Of a DNA stretch of 42,536 nucleotides, positions 1 to 6,518 are shown one piece after another. The notes beneath the pieces are model-generated. The model was given only the letters and a program-made list of their open reading frames with translations, was not told where the DNA came from and did not search any database. The stretch's first letter is position 1, and every line of letters starts with the position of its first letter. Source of the DNA: Burkholderiales bacterium. Lineage in GTDB: Bacteria; Pseudomonadota; Gammaproteobacteria; Burkholderiales; Burkholderiaceae_C. Location: the NCBI GenBank assembly GCA_947448955.1, contig CANFPU010000016.1:1-42536 (forward strand), read 5' to 3'. Both the position numbers and the translations under genes were made by a program.

Positions 1-87
1 ATTTCGCTGCTGGTGATCGCCATCGCCTGGGGCGTCAGCGCAGGCTTGAACCGCCGCAACCGCCGCAACCGACCCTCCAGCCGGTGA
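1..87 (+). CDS. C-terminal end of a membrane protein (5' end outside the window)
   Basis: An open frame enters from the left edge and stops with TGA at 85-87, giving 28 residues. It begins with a hydrophobic stretch (ISLLVIAIAWGVSAG) and ends in a basic tail of Asn-Arg-Arg repeats encoded by a tandem 9-mer CGCCGCAAC. A last membrane helix followed by a positive cytoplasmic tail is the usual end of a permease or other polytopic protein. Because a hydantoin-racemase-family gene follows, a transporter for a related compound is possible, but nothing visible identifies the family. Confidence 0.5.
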   Translation: MSLLVIAIAWGVSAGLNRRNRRNRPSSR

Positions 88-195
88 GCAAGCGATGAGA
101 CCATCCTCGCGCCGCCCTCAGTGTCCTCGGCGTTTCAACACGCATCAGACGCTGCCGGCGCAGATCGACCGGCTTCCAGACCCACGCATCGAACC

Positions 196-978
196 ATGAC
201 CCTCGAGCTACTCTCGACGCCTGCGCACCCTGTGCAGCGGCTGCTGATCCTCAACCCCAACACCTCGGCTTCGGTCAGCGCCCGGCTGCAGGCCCATGCA
301 CAGGCGCTGCTGGCCGAGCGCGGCAATTCGGCGGTCAGTGTGAGCCTGCTGACCGCCAGCTTGGGCGCCAGCTACATCGCCAGCGAAGCCAGTTTCGCGA
401 TTGCCGGCCACGCAGCCCTCGACGCCTGGGCGCGACATGCTGCGGCCGGCGGCCAGGCAGATGCAGTGCTGCTAGGCTGCTTCGGCGACCCGGGAGTCTG
501 GGCGCTGCGCGAGGCCACGGGCTTGCCGGTGATCGGCCTCGCCGAGGCTGCAATGCGCAGCGCAGCGCGGATGGGCCGGTTTGCCATCGTCACCGGCGGC
601 ACCGCCTGGGTGCCGATGCTCGAACGCCTGGCACGGACGCTGGGCTTGGCGCAGGCCTTGGCAGGCGTGCATGCCGTAGCGCCCAGTGGCGCAGCGCTAG
701 CGGCCGACCCAGACGCGGCGCTGGCGCTGCTCCGGGACGCCTGCCGCCAGGCCTCGCGGGGTGCAGACGCGGTGATCCTTGGCGGCGCCGGGCTGGCGGG
801 TTACGCGAAATCGCTGGCGGGATCGATGAACTTGCCGCTGATCGACAGCGCTAGCGCCGGTATCGCGTGGCTGCTCGACGAGCCGCTGGCCGATCTGCGT
901 TCACCGGCCGCTACCGGTGAGGCGCCCGGCTGGCAAGGGCTGGCCCCGGCCCTTCAGCAATGGCTAACCCCCGGCTGA
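196..978 (+). CDS. Asp/Glu/hydantoin racemase family protein lacking the second catalytic cysteine
   Basis: The product is 260 residues from ATG 196. The frame is open from GTG 121, but the family signature NPNTS starts soon after ATG 196, so the shorter form is preferred. Family members racemise hydantoins, aspartate or glutamate with two opposed cysteines, and relatives with one cysteine are decarboxylases or isomerases. The first cysteine is present (C95, in CFGDPGVWALREATGLPVIG), as is the conserved AEAAM stretch. The second site, normally in a GCAG/GCTG motif, reads GGAG with Gly197. The enzyme may therefore not be a two-base racemase; an arylmalonate-decarboxylase-like or other one-cysteine reaction is possible. 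The gene follows a partial membrane protein gene and is convergent with the DUF167 gene. Confidence 0.8.
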   Translation: MTLELLSTPAHPVQRLLILNPNTSASVSARLQAHAQALLAERGNSAVSVSLLTASLGASYIASEASFAIAGHAALDAWARHAAAGGQADAVLLGCFGDPGVWALREATGLPVIGLAEAAMRSAARMGRFAIVTGGTAWVPMLERLARTLGLAQALAGVHAVAPSGAALAADPDAALALLRDACRQASRGADAVILGGAGLAGYAKSLAGSMNLPLIDSASAGIAWLLDEPLADLRSPAATGEAPGWQGLAPALQQWLTPG

Positions 979-1008
979 CCCCCAGCTGAGACGAGCCTCT
1001 GGCGCGGC

Positions 1009-1320
1009 TCAACCCGCCCATCTCAACGTGGCCAGCCAGGCCGCGACCCGCGCCTCGGGCAGGTCGATCTGCACCTGCTTGCGACGCGAGGTGTCGCCGC
1101 GCAGCAAGGACACCGCACGCTTCGGGCAACCCAGCTCGCTGGCCAGCCAACCCAGCAGTTGAGCGTTGGCCTTGCCGTCGACAGGCGGCGCGGCCAGTCG
1201 CACCCGCAACGCGCCGTCGTGCAGGCCGTCAGCGGCAGTGTGACGGGCATTCGGCGAGACACTGACCTCAAGCCGACAACCGCCCGGTCGCGCAGCCAAA
1301 CACGGCCAGGGCTCGATCAC
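1009..1320 (-). CDS. DUF167/YggU family protein
   Basis: The product is 103 residues and starts at GTG 1320. The stretch LRVRLAAPPVDGKAN, followed by LLGWLASELGCPKRAVSLLRGDTSRRKQVQI, is the hallmark of the small alpha/beta DUF167 (UPF0235) family, whose function is not established. The length is normal for the family. The gene begins 18 nt after the topB stop on the same strand, so it is probably co-transcribed with topB. Its 3' end faces the racemase-like gene, with about 30 nt between them. Confidence 0.88.
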   Translation of the reverse strand: MIEPWPCLAARPGGCRLEVSVSPNARHTAADGLHDGALRVRLAAPPVDGKANAQLLGWLASELGCPKRAVSLLRGDTSRRKQVQIDLPEARVAAWLATLRWAG

Positions 1321-1338
1321 CGCGCGCGGGTCGGCAGC

Positions 1339-4128
1339 TCAGCGTGCTGCCGATTTCTTTCGTGCAGTCACTTTTTTCGCAGCCACTTTTTTGGCTGCGG
1401 CGGCATCGCTGCTCGCAGCCGGCGCAGCGCCCTTGCCATCGGCCGCTGCTGCCCTGGGCGCGAACTCGAATCCCACCTTGCCCTCTTTCTCGTCCCACAC
1501 CAGCATCGCCTTGAACTTGCGCTTGGTACGGTTCGACACAAACCCATCGAGCAAATCGGTCTTGCCAATGGCCAACAGCTTGGTCACCTGCTCATGCGAG
1601 ATGGGCTGTGTCAGGATGATCTTGCCGGTCTTGAAGTCGCATGTCACCGGTGCGCTGACAGCATGCTGGCAGGCGTAGTTGGCACCATGCTCATAGACAT
1701 GGGCTTTGCATTTGGGACACACGCCCATTGACGGCTGGCCCGAAAAATCGATCTCCACGGCCTCGCCATCGGCGCCCTTCGCATCGTCGCCGAAGTCGAA
1801 CTCAAGCTTCCAGTTCTTGATCTCGTCGTCGCGCACCAATTTCAACTCGGCGCTGAAAGGCCAGCCCGCCTTGGAGCGAAAACCCTCCAGCGGCCCGATC
1901 TTGTGGTCGCACAAAAAAGCCTCGACCTCGAGCAATTCGAAGCTGCGGCCGGCAGGGATCTTGGTGATTGAAAATCCGCAGCCCCCGGCGCTTTCGCTGC
2001 CGCTGGCAGCGCTCAAGCTCGCGCCCTCGACACCGATGCAGGTGAAGCGCCGATAGTTCTCCTTGACCACGCCACCGCAATTTGGGCAAGGCGCTGCCAG
2101 CGTCGCGTAATCGCCCGGAATGGTGTCGCGGTCATACTCCTTGGCCTTGCGCACGATGCGCTCGGCCATCGCCGCGATGTCGGTCATGAATGCCTGGCGC
2201 GACAGCCGGCCCTGCTCCATCTCGGCGAGTTGGTGCTCCCAATTGCCGGTCAGATCCGGCCGGGTCAGGTCTTCGACATCCAGGCCACGCAACAAGGTCA
2301 TCAGCTGAAAAGCCTTGGCTGTGGGGCAAAGTTCACGGCCCTCGCGCAGGATGTATTTCTCGGCGATCAGTCCCTCGATCACCTGGGCCCGCGTGGCAGG
2401 CGTGCCGAGACCTTTTTCGGCCATCGCTTCGCGCAGTTCGTCATCGTCAATCAGCTTGCCCGCACCTTCCATCGCGCTGAGCAGGGTCGCCTCGGTGTAG
2501 CGCGCAGGCGGTTTGGTCTTGAGCGCGTTGACGGCCACATGCTCGTTGACCACCGCCTCGTTGGGGCTGACCGGCACCAGGTTGGCATCCTCGTCCTGGG
2601 CTTCCTTGCCGTAGACCGCGAGCCAACCTGGATTGACCAGTACCTTGCCGTTGGTCTGGAAGTGGTGGCCTTCGACCTGCGTGATGCGGGTCGTGACCAT
2701 GAACTCTGCCGAGGGGTAGAACACCGCGATGAAGCGCTTGACCACCAGGTCGTAGAGCTTGGCCTCGATCTCGGTCAGGCTCTTGGGTGCGAGCAGGGTC
2801 GGGATGATCGCGAAGTGGTCCGACACCTTGGTGTTGTCGAAGACACGCTTGGTCGGCTTGATGTAACCATCTTTCAAGCCCTTGCGCGCATGCTGAGCGA
2901 GCTCGCGCAACGGCCCGGGCAGGTCTTCGCCGGCGATCATCTCGAAGGTCTGCTTGACGGTGGCCACATAGTCCTCCGGCAGCGCACGCGAGTCGGTCCG
3001 CGGGTAGGTCAGGACCTTGTGCTTCTCGTACAGCGCCTGGGCCAGTCCGAGCGTGGTCTTGGCTGAGAAGCCGAAACGGCTGTTGGCCTCGCGCTGCAGC
3101 GTGGTCAAGTCGTAGAGCAGCGGGCTGGCGGAACTGCTGGGCTTGGCCTCTTCGGTCACGGTGCCGGTCTTGCCCAGCACCGCATTGCGGATCGCCTGGG
3201 CGTCGCGCTCGTTCCACAGTCGGTCAGCGCGACGATCCGGGTCTGGCAGCGCGTCCGCCGCGTCGGCTTGATGCGCGCCCGGGGCCGGGCCCTTCTTGAA
3301 CTTGGGGTCGAACCACTTGCCTTCGTAGCTGCCGGCAGCGGCCTCGGGGTCGCCGGGCCGCCCCAAGGCCCCGACACCCCCTTGGGAGGCGGACCGGGCG
3401 TCGCCCGGGCCTGGGGGCACGATGAAACCGGCCTTGATCTCCCAATAGTCGCGCGAAACATGCTTGCGGATCTTCTCCTCGCGCTCAACCATGATCGACA
3501 GCGTGGGCGTCTGCACCCGGCCCACGGTGGTCAAGAAAAAACCGCCGTCGCGCGAGTTGAAGGCGGTCATCGCCCGCGTGCCGTTGATGCCGACCAGCCA
3601 ATCGGCCTCGCTGCGGCTGCGCGCGGCATCGGCCAGCCCCAGCATCTGTTGGTCGCTGCGCAGGTGGTCGAAGCCGTCGCGAATCGCCTGCGGCGTCATG
3701 CTCTGCAGCCACAGGCGCCGGATCGGCTTGGCCAGCGGGGTCTTGAGATTGTCCGCGTACTGCACGATCAGCCGAAAGATCAGCTCACCCTCTCGGCCCG
3801 CGTCACAAGCGTTGACCAGCGCGGTCACATCCTTGCGCTTGACCAGGCGCACCAGGGCGGCCAAGCGGCTCTTGGCCTTGTCGATCGGCGCCAGGTCAAA
3901 GTGCAGTGGCACCACCGGCAGGTTGGCGAAACTCCACTTGCCGCGCTTGACGTCGTACTCGTCCGGCGCCTTGATTTCCACCAGATGGCCGACCGCAGAG
4001 CTCACGACATAGCGCTCGTTCTCGAAATGGTCTTCGTGTTTCTCGAACTTGCCAGCCGACGGCGTCAGCGCGCGGACGATGTCCTGTGCCACGCTGGGCT
4101 TCTCGGCAATGATGAGAGTCTTGCTCAT
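1339..4128 (-). CDS. topB: DNA topoisomerase III (type IA)
   Basis: The product is 929 residues from ATG 4128, where the Toprim domain begins at once (SKTLIIAEKPSVAQ). Type IA enzymes pass one DNA strand through a transient break and, as Topo III, decatenate replication and recombination intermediates. The Toprim acidic motif DAGREGE lies at 109-115 and the catalytic tyrosine is Y375 in TYPRTDSR. Two C-terminal zinc-ribbon regions start at C681 (CPNC) and C804 (CPKC). The last 35 residues form a Lys/Ala-rich tail resembling histone H1, probably a DNA-binding tail. Two insertions stand out: a Gly/Pro-rich one at about 237-265 over a palindromic DNA element, and one that widens a cysteine pair to C697-x19-C717. 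The frame stays open upstream to 4308, but that part overlaps the divergent promoter region. Confidence 0.95.
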   Translation of the reverse strand: MSKTLIIAEKPSVAQDIVRALTPSAGKFEKHEDHFENERYVVSSAVGHLVEIKAPDEYDVKRGKWSFANLPVVPLHFDLAPIDKAKSRLAALVRLVKRKDVTALVNACDAGREGELIFRLIVQYADNLKTPLAKPIRRLWLQSMTPQAIRDGFDHLRSDQQMLGLADAARSRSEADWLVGINGTRAMTAFNSRDGGFFLTTVGRVQTPTLSIMVEREEKIRKHVSRDYWEIKAGFIVPPGPGDARSASQGGVGALGRPGDPEAAAGSYEGKWFDPKFKKGPAPGAHQADAADALPDPDRRADRLWNERDAQAIRNAVLGKTGTVTEEAKPSSSASPLLYDLTTLQREANSRFGFSAKTTLGLAQALYEKHKVLTYPRTDSRALPEDYVATVKQTFEMIAGEDLPGPLRELAQHARKGLKDGYIKPTKRVFDNTKVSDHFAIIPTLLAPKSLTEIEAKLYDLVVKRFIAVFYPSAEFMVTTRITQVEGHHFQTNGKVLVNPGWLAVYGKEAQDEDANLVPVSPNEAVVNEHVAVNALKTKPPARYTEATLLSAMEGAGKLIDDDELREAMAEKGLGTPATRAQVIEGLIAEKYILREGRELCPTAKAFQLMTLLRGLDVEDLTRPDLTGNWEHQLAEMEQGRLSRQAFMTDIAAMAERIVRKAKEYDRDTIPGDYATLAAPCPNCGGVVKENYRRFTCIGVEGASLSAASGSESAGGCGFSITKIPAGRSFELLEVEAFLCDHKIGPLEGFRSKAGWPFSAELKLVRDDEIKNWKLEFDFGDDAKGADGEAVEIDFSGQPSMGVCPKCKAHVYEHGANYACQHAVSAPVTCDFKTGKIILTQPISHEQVTKLLAIGKTDLLDGFVSNRTKRKFKAMLVWDEKEGKVGFEFAPRAAAADGKGAAPAASSDAAAAKKVAAKKVTARKKSAAR
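3362..3408. repeat. Palindromic element embedded in the topB reading frame
   Basis: Two inverted repeats lie side by side: CCCAAGG (3362-3368) with CCTTGGG (3380-3386), and CCGGGCG (3394-3400) with CGCCCGG (3402-3408). They lie in the stretch coding for the Gly/Pro/Ala-rich insertion of TopB (about residues 237-265), which has no counterpart in the TopB proteins I recall. The composition and twin-palindrome layout resemble small intergenic repeats of related genomes. Whether this is a mobile repeat read in frame is inference. Confidence 0.55.
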
Positions 4129-4145
4129 GTGTTTGATCGAATCCT

Positions 4146-4175
4146 TTGGGGCGCACTGTAGGGCATGCCTACAAT
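4146..4175 (+). promoter_or_regulatory. Probable promoter of the SET gene, back to back with a topB promoter
   Basis: On the plus strand TTGGGG (4146-4151) lies 18 nt before TACAAT (4170-4175), a good betaproteobacterial -10. On the minus strand TACAGT (4160-4155) could be a topB -10, about 26 nt before the topB start. The near-palindrome GTAGGGCATGCCTAC (4158-4172) touches both -10 elements. The two transcripts would start from overlapping DNA and could exclude each other or share one regulator. Confidence 0.45.
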
Positions 4176-4241
4176 CCGCCACTGTTCTCGCGCGCGCTCG
4201 CACAGGTGTGCATGCACGCGCCCATGGAACCACTTTACCCA

Positions 4242-4796
4242 ATGAAAGCCGCCGTGCCAGCCACCGCCCGCAAGTCTGCCGTCGCCGCGGCCAACACCGC
4301 CAAGGCAAGCAAGACGGTCACCAGCCACCCAAGCCGCAAGCTGCAGGTGCGCAAAAGCGGGGTTCATGGCAAGGGCGTCTTTGCGCTAAAGCCCATCCGC
4401 AAGGGCGAGAACTTCATTGAATACACCGGCGAGGTCATCACCTGGGCGGAGGCGCTGCGGCGCCATCCCCATGACCCGAGCCAGCCCGATCACACCTTCT
4501 ACTTTCACCTGGACGAAGAGCTGGTGATCGACGGCAAGGTCGGCGGCAACGACTCGATGTGGATCAACCACTCCTGCGCACCCAACTGCGAGGCCGAGGA
4601 CGAGACAGGTCGGGTTTACCTGCTAGCGCTGCGCGACATCGCCGTCGGCGAGGAAATCTTCTTCGACTACGGCTTGGTCATCGAAGAGCGCCATACCCCG
4701 GCGTTGAAGAAGCGCTTTGAATGTCGTTGTGGCGCCAAGAACTGCCGTGGCAGCATGCTCGCGCCCAAGCGCAACCAACGTGCGGCAAAGGCCTGA
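4242..4796 (+). CDS. SET-domain protein lysine methyltransferase
   Basis: The product is 184 residues from ATG 4242. In-frame starts at 4212 and 4224 are also possible, but the frame upstream of about 4180 overlaps the promoter. SET enzymes transfer a methyl group from S-adenosylmethionine to lysine in a protein. The sequence shows the opening VRKSGVHGKGVFALKPIRKGE, the cofactor-binding NHSCAPNC (N109-C116), the FFDYG tyrosine motif, and a post-SET zinc site C161-x-C163-x4-C168. These are complete eukaryote-style SET features. The N-terminal 35 residues are Lys/Ala/Thr-rich, like the tail of the divergently encoded TopB. The substrate is unknown; a basic histone-like protein or TopB itself is a guess. 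The 3' end overlaps the probable birA start. Confidence 0.9.
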   Translation: MKAAVPATARKSAVAAANTAKASKTVTSHPSRKLQVRKSGVHGKGVFALKPIRKGENFIEYTGEVITWAEALRRHPHDPSQPDHTFYFHLDEELVIDGKVGGNDSMWINHSCAPNCEAEDETGRVYLLALRDIAVGEEIFFDYGLVIEERHTPALKKRFECRCGAKNCRGSMLAPKRNQRAAKA

Positions 4797-5682
4797 CGAG
4801 GCGGTCGCAGCCACAGGCGAATGGGCCTGGGCCACCGACATGCTGCGCCAGCAGCTGGGTCCGCTGTTGCCCGGGTTGACAGTCGAGGTGGTCGCGAGCA
4901 TCGGGTCAACCAACACCGAGCTGCTGGCGCGCGCCAAGCGATTTCCAGCAAATATCCAGCCTTGCCTTTTGGTGGCCGAGCAGCAGACTCAAGGCCGTGG
5001 CCGCCAAGGCAAGGGCTGGCAGTCAAGCGCCGGCGCATCGTTGACCTTCTCGCTGGCGCTGGCGCTGGCCCCCGCAGACTGGTCCGGCCTGTCACTGGCG
5101 GTTGGCTTGGCACTGACCGAAGCCCTGGACCCGCCACGCCCTGGACAGTTGTCCCGGCTGGGCATCAAGTGGCCGAATGATCTGCTGCTGCGCGAACTTG
5201 AGGCCGAGCCAGCCATCGGCCGCAAGCTCGGTGGCATCCTGATCGAGACCATACAAATTGGCCAGCAGCGCGTCGCCGTGGTCGGCGTGGGCCTGAACCT
5301 GGTAGCACAGCGTGTCGATGACCCGAGCTGGGGCTATGGATGCTTGCAGGAGCTAGACCCTGATCTGAGCGCCACGAAGGCGCTGGCACGGGTGGCAGAG
5401 CCGCTGGTGCGCGCTTTGCAAGACTTCGAGCGCTCAGGTTTTGCACCGCTGCGCCAGCGCTTCGCCGAGCGCGACCTGTTGGCAGGCCGCGCCGTCACCA
5501 CCACCTTGCCAGATTTGCCGCGCGGCGTGGCCGACGGTGTTGACGACAGCGGCACCCTTTGGCTGCAAGTGGCTGGCAACGCCGGCGACAGCTCGCGCTG
5601 GCCCGTGCGCAGTGGCGAGGTCAGCCTGCGACCTGCGCGCGGTACCCTGCGCAGTGTCGAGACCGAGGAGCGATCGTGCTGA
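4780..5682 (+). CDS. birA: Biotin--[acetyl-CoA-carboxylase] ligase
   Basis: The product is about 300 residues from GTG 4780, which overlaps the end of the SET gene by 17 nt. ATG 4840 is an alternative, but it leaves little before the conserved ligase core. The enzyme makes biotinyl-AMP and attaches biotin to the carrier subunit of acetyl-CoA carboxylase. Visible motifs are GRGRQGKGW (72-80), which binds biotin and adenylate, KWPND (130-134) and the lysine in GRKLGGIL (K149). There is no N-terminal winged helix, so this is a monofunctional ligase without the repressor role of the E. coli protein. The stop overlaps the start of the next gene (GTGCTGA). Confidence 0.93.
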   Translation: MRQRPDEAVAATGEWAWATDMLRQQLGPLLPGLTVEVVASIGSTNTELLARAKRFPANIQPCLLVAEQQTQGRGRQGKGWQSSAGASLTFSLALALAPADWSGLSLAVGLALTEALDPPRPGQLSRLGIKWPNDLLLRELEAEPAIGRKLGGILIETIQIGQQRVAVVGVGLNLVAQRVDDPSWGYGCLQELDPDLSATKALARVAEPLVRALQDFERSGFAPLRQRFAERDLLAGRAVTTTLPDLPRGVADGVDDSGTLWLQVAGNAGDSSRWPVRSGEVSLRPARGTLRSVETEERSC

Positions 5683-6488
5683 GAATCGTTGCGATGGTTC
5701 TGTTGCTGGCCAACGCGCTGCTGTTGACGGCCATGTTGCTCGGCGGGTTTGACAGGCTCAGCGACAGCGCGACAGGCGCACAAGCGCAGCGCGAGCCTCA
5801 AAGGTTGCAGCGCCAGGTTGACCCTGGCGCGGTACAAATCCTGCCGCCCCAGGCAGCCAGCGCAGCGCTCATGGCGGCCGCTGCATCGGCAGCCGAAACG
5901 GCGGCCCAAGCTGCCGCGGCGGCCTGCTTGGAAGCCGGACCGTTCAACGATGCCGATGCCGAGGCCGCCGAGCGAACGCTGCGCGATGCCGGCGTGGCGG
6001 CCGGCAGCTGGCAGACCCGCAAGACCGAGGTCAGCGGCGTTTTCATGGTCTACATGGGCCGCTACACAGATCCCGAAACCTTGCAGCGAAAACGCGAAGA
6101 GCTCAAGCGTCGCAAAGTCGAGGCTGAGACCATCAGCGACGCCGCTGACCTGCAGCCGGGCTTGAACCTGGGCCGCTTCGACGACAAGCGCTCAGCCGAC
6201 GCCGCGCTGGCCTCACTGATGAAGCGGGGCGTGACCAGCGCAAAAGTCATCATGTTGCGTCCGGCCCATATCCTGATCAGATTCGGCAGCCCTGACGCTG
6301 CCACCCGCGCGAGGCTGGCCGGCTTGCCGATGCCGGTGGGGCCCGGTTTTGTGAGTTGCGCGTCGCCAGCCAATGTCGGCGCTGCCGCCAACGCAGGCAA
6401 GGCTGGCGCGAACGTCGAGAACACCACCGCCAACCCTGGCTCGCCACCAGCCAAGCAGGCTGCCCCATCGTCTGCCGCCAAACGCTGA
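5676..6488 (+). CDS. Membrane-anchored SPOR-like protein
   Basis: The product is 270 residues from GTG 5676, which overlaps the birA stop by 7 nt and so suggests translational coupling. Residues 4-23 are a hydrophobic anchor (LRIVAMVLLLANALLLTAML), followed by an Ala-rich linker. From C84 (CLEAGPF) to about residue 215 there are two repeats of the SPOR kind (VYMGRYTDPETLQRKREEL and LGRFDDKRSADAALASLMKRG). SPOR domains bind denuded septal peptidoglycan. The C-terminus is a low-complexity Ala/Asn/Pro tail. In relatives a type III pantothenate kinase gene often sits between birA and the SPOR gene; it is absent here. The gene converges on the subtilase gene with a 30-nt gap. Confidence 0.75.
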   Translation: MLRIVAMVLLLANALLLTAMLLGGFDRLSDSATGAQAQREPQRLQRQVDPGAVQILPPQAASAALMAAAASAAETAAQAAAAACLEAGPFNDADAEAAERTLRDAGVAAGSWQTRKTEVSGVFMVYMGRYTDPETLQRKREELKRRKVEAETISDAADLQPGLNLGRFDDKRSADAALASLMKRGVTSAKVIMLRPAHILIRFGSPDAATRARLAGLPMPVGPGFVSCASPANVGAAANAGKAGANVENTTANPGSPPAKQAAPSSAAKR

Positions 6489-6518
6489 AAGAATGCCTGC
6501 GCGTTGTCAGGACACAGG

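Noticed and set aside
3268-4161. A 297-codon open frame antisense to topB
   Set aside because: topB in the other strand carries clear Toprim and catalytic motifs over the same bases.
4146-4241. N-terminal extension of the SET protein from TTG 4146
   Set aside because: It overlaps the probable promoter of the same gene, and its residues do not look like part of a SET protein.
4129-4308. 60-codon upstream extension of topB
   Set aside because: The conserved N-terminus begins at ATG 4128; the extension is Arg/Cys-rich and overlaps the divergent gene.
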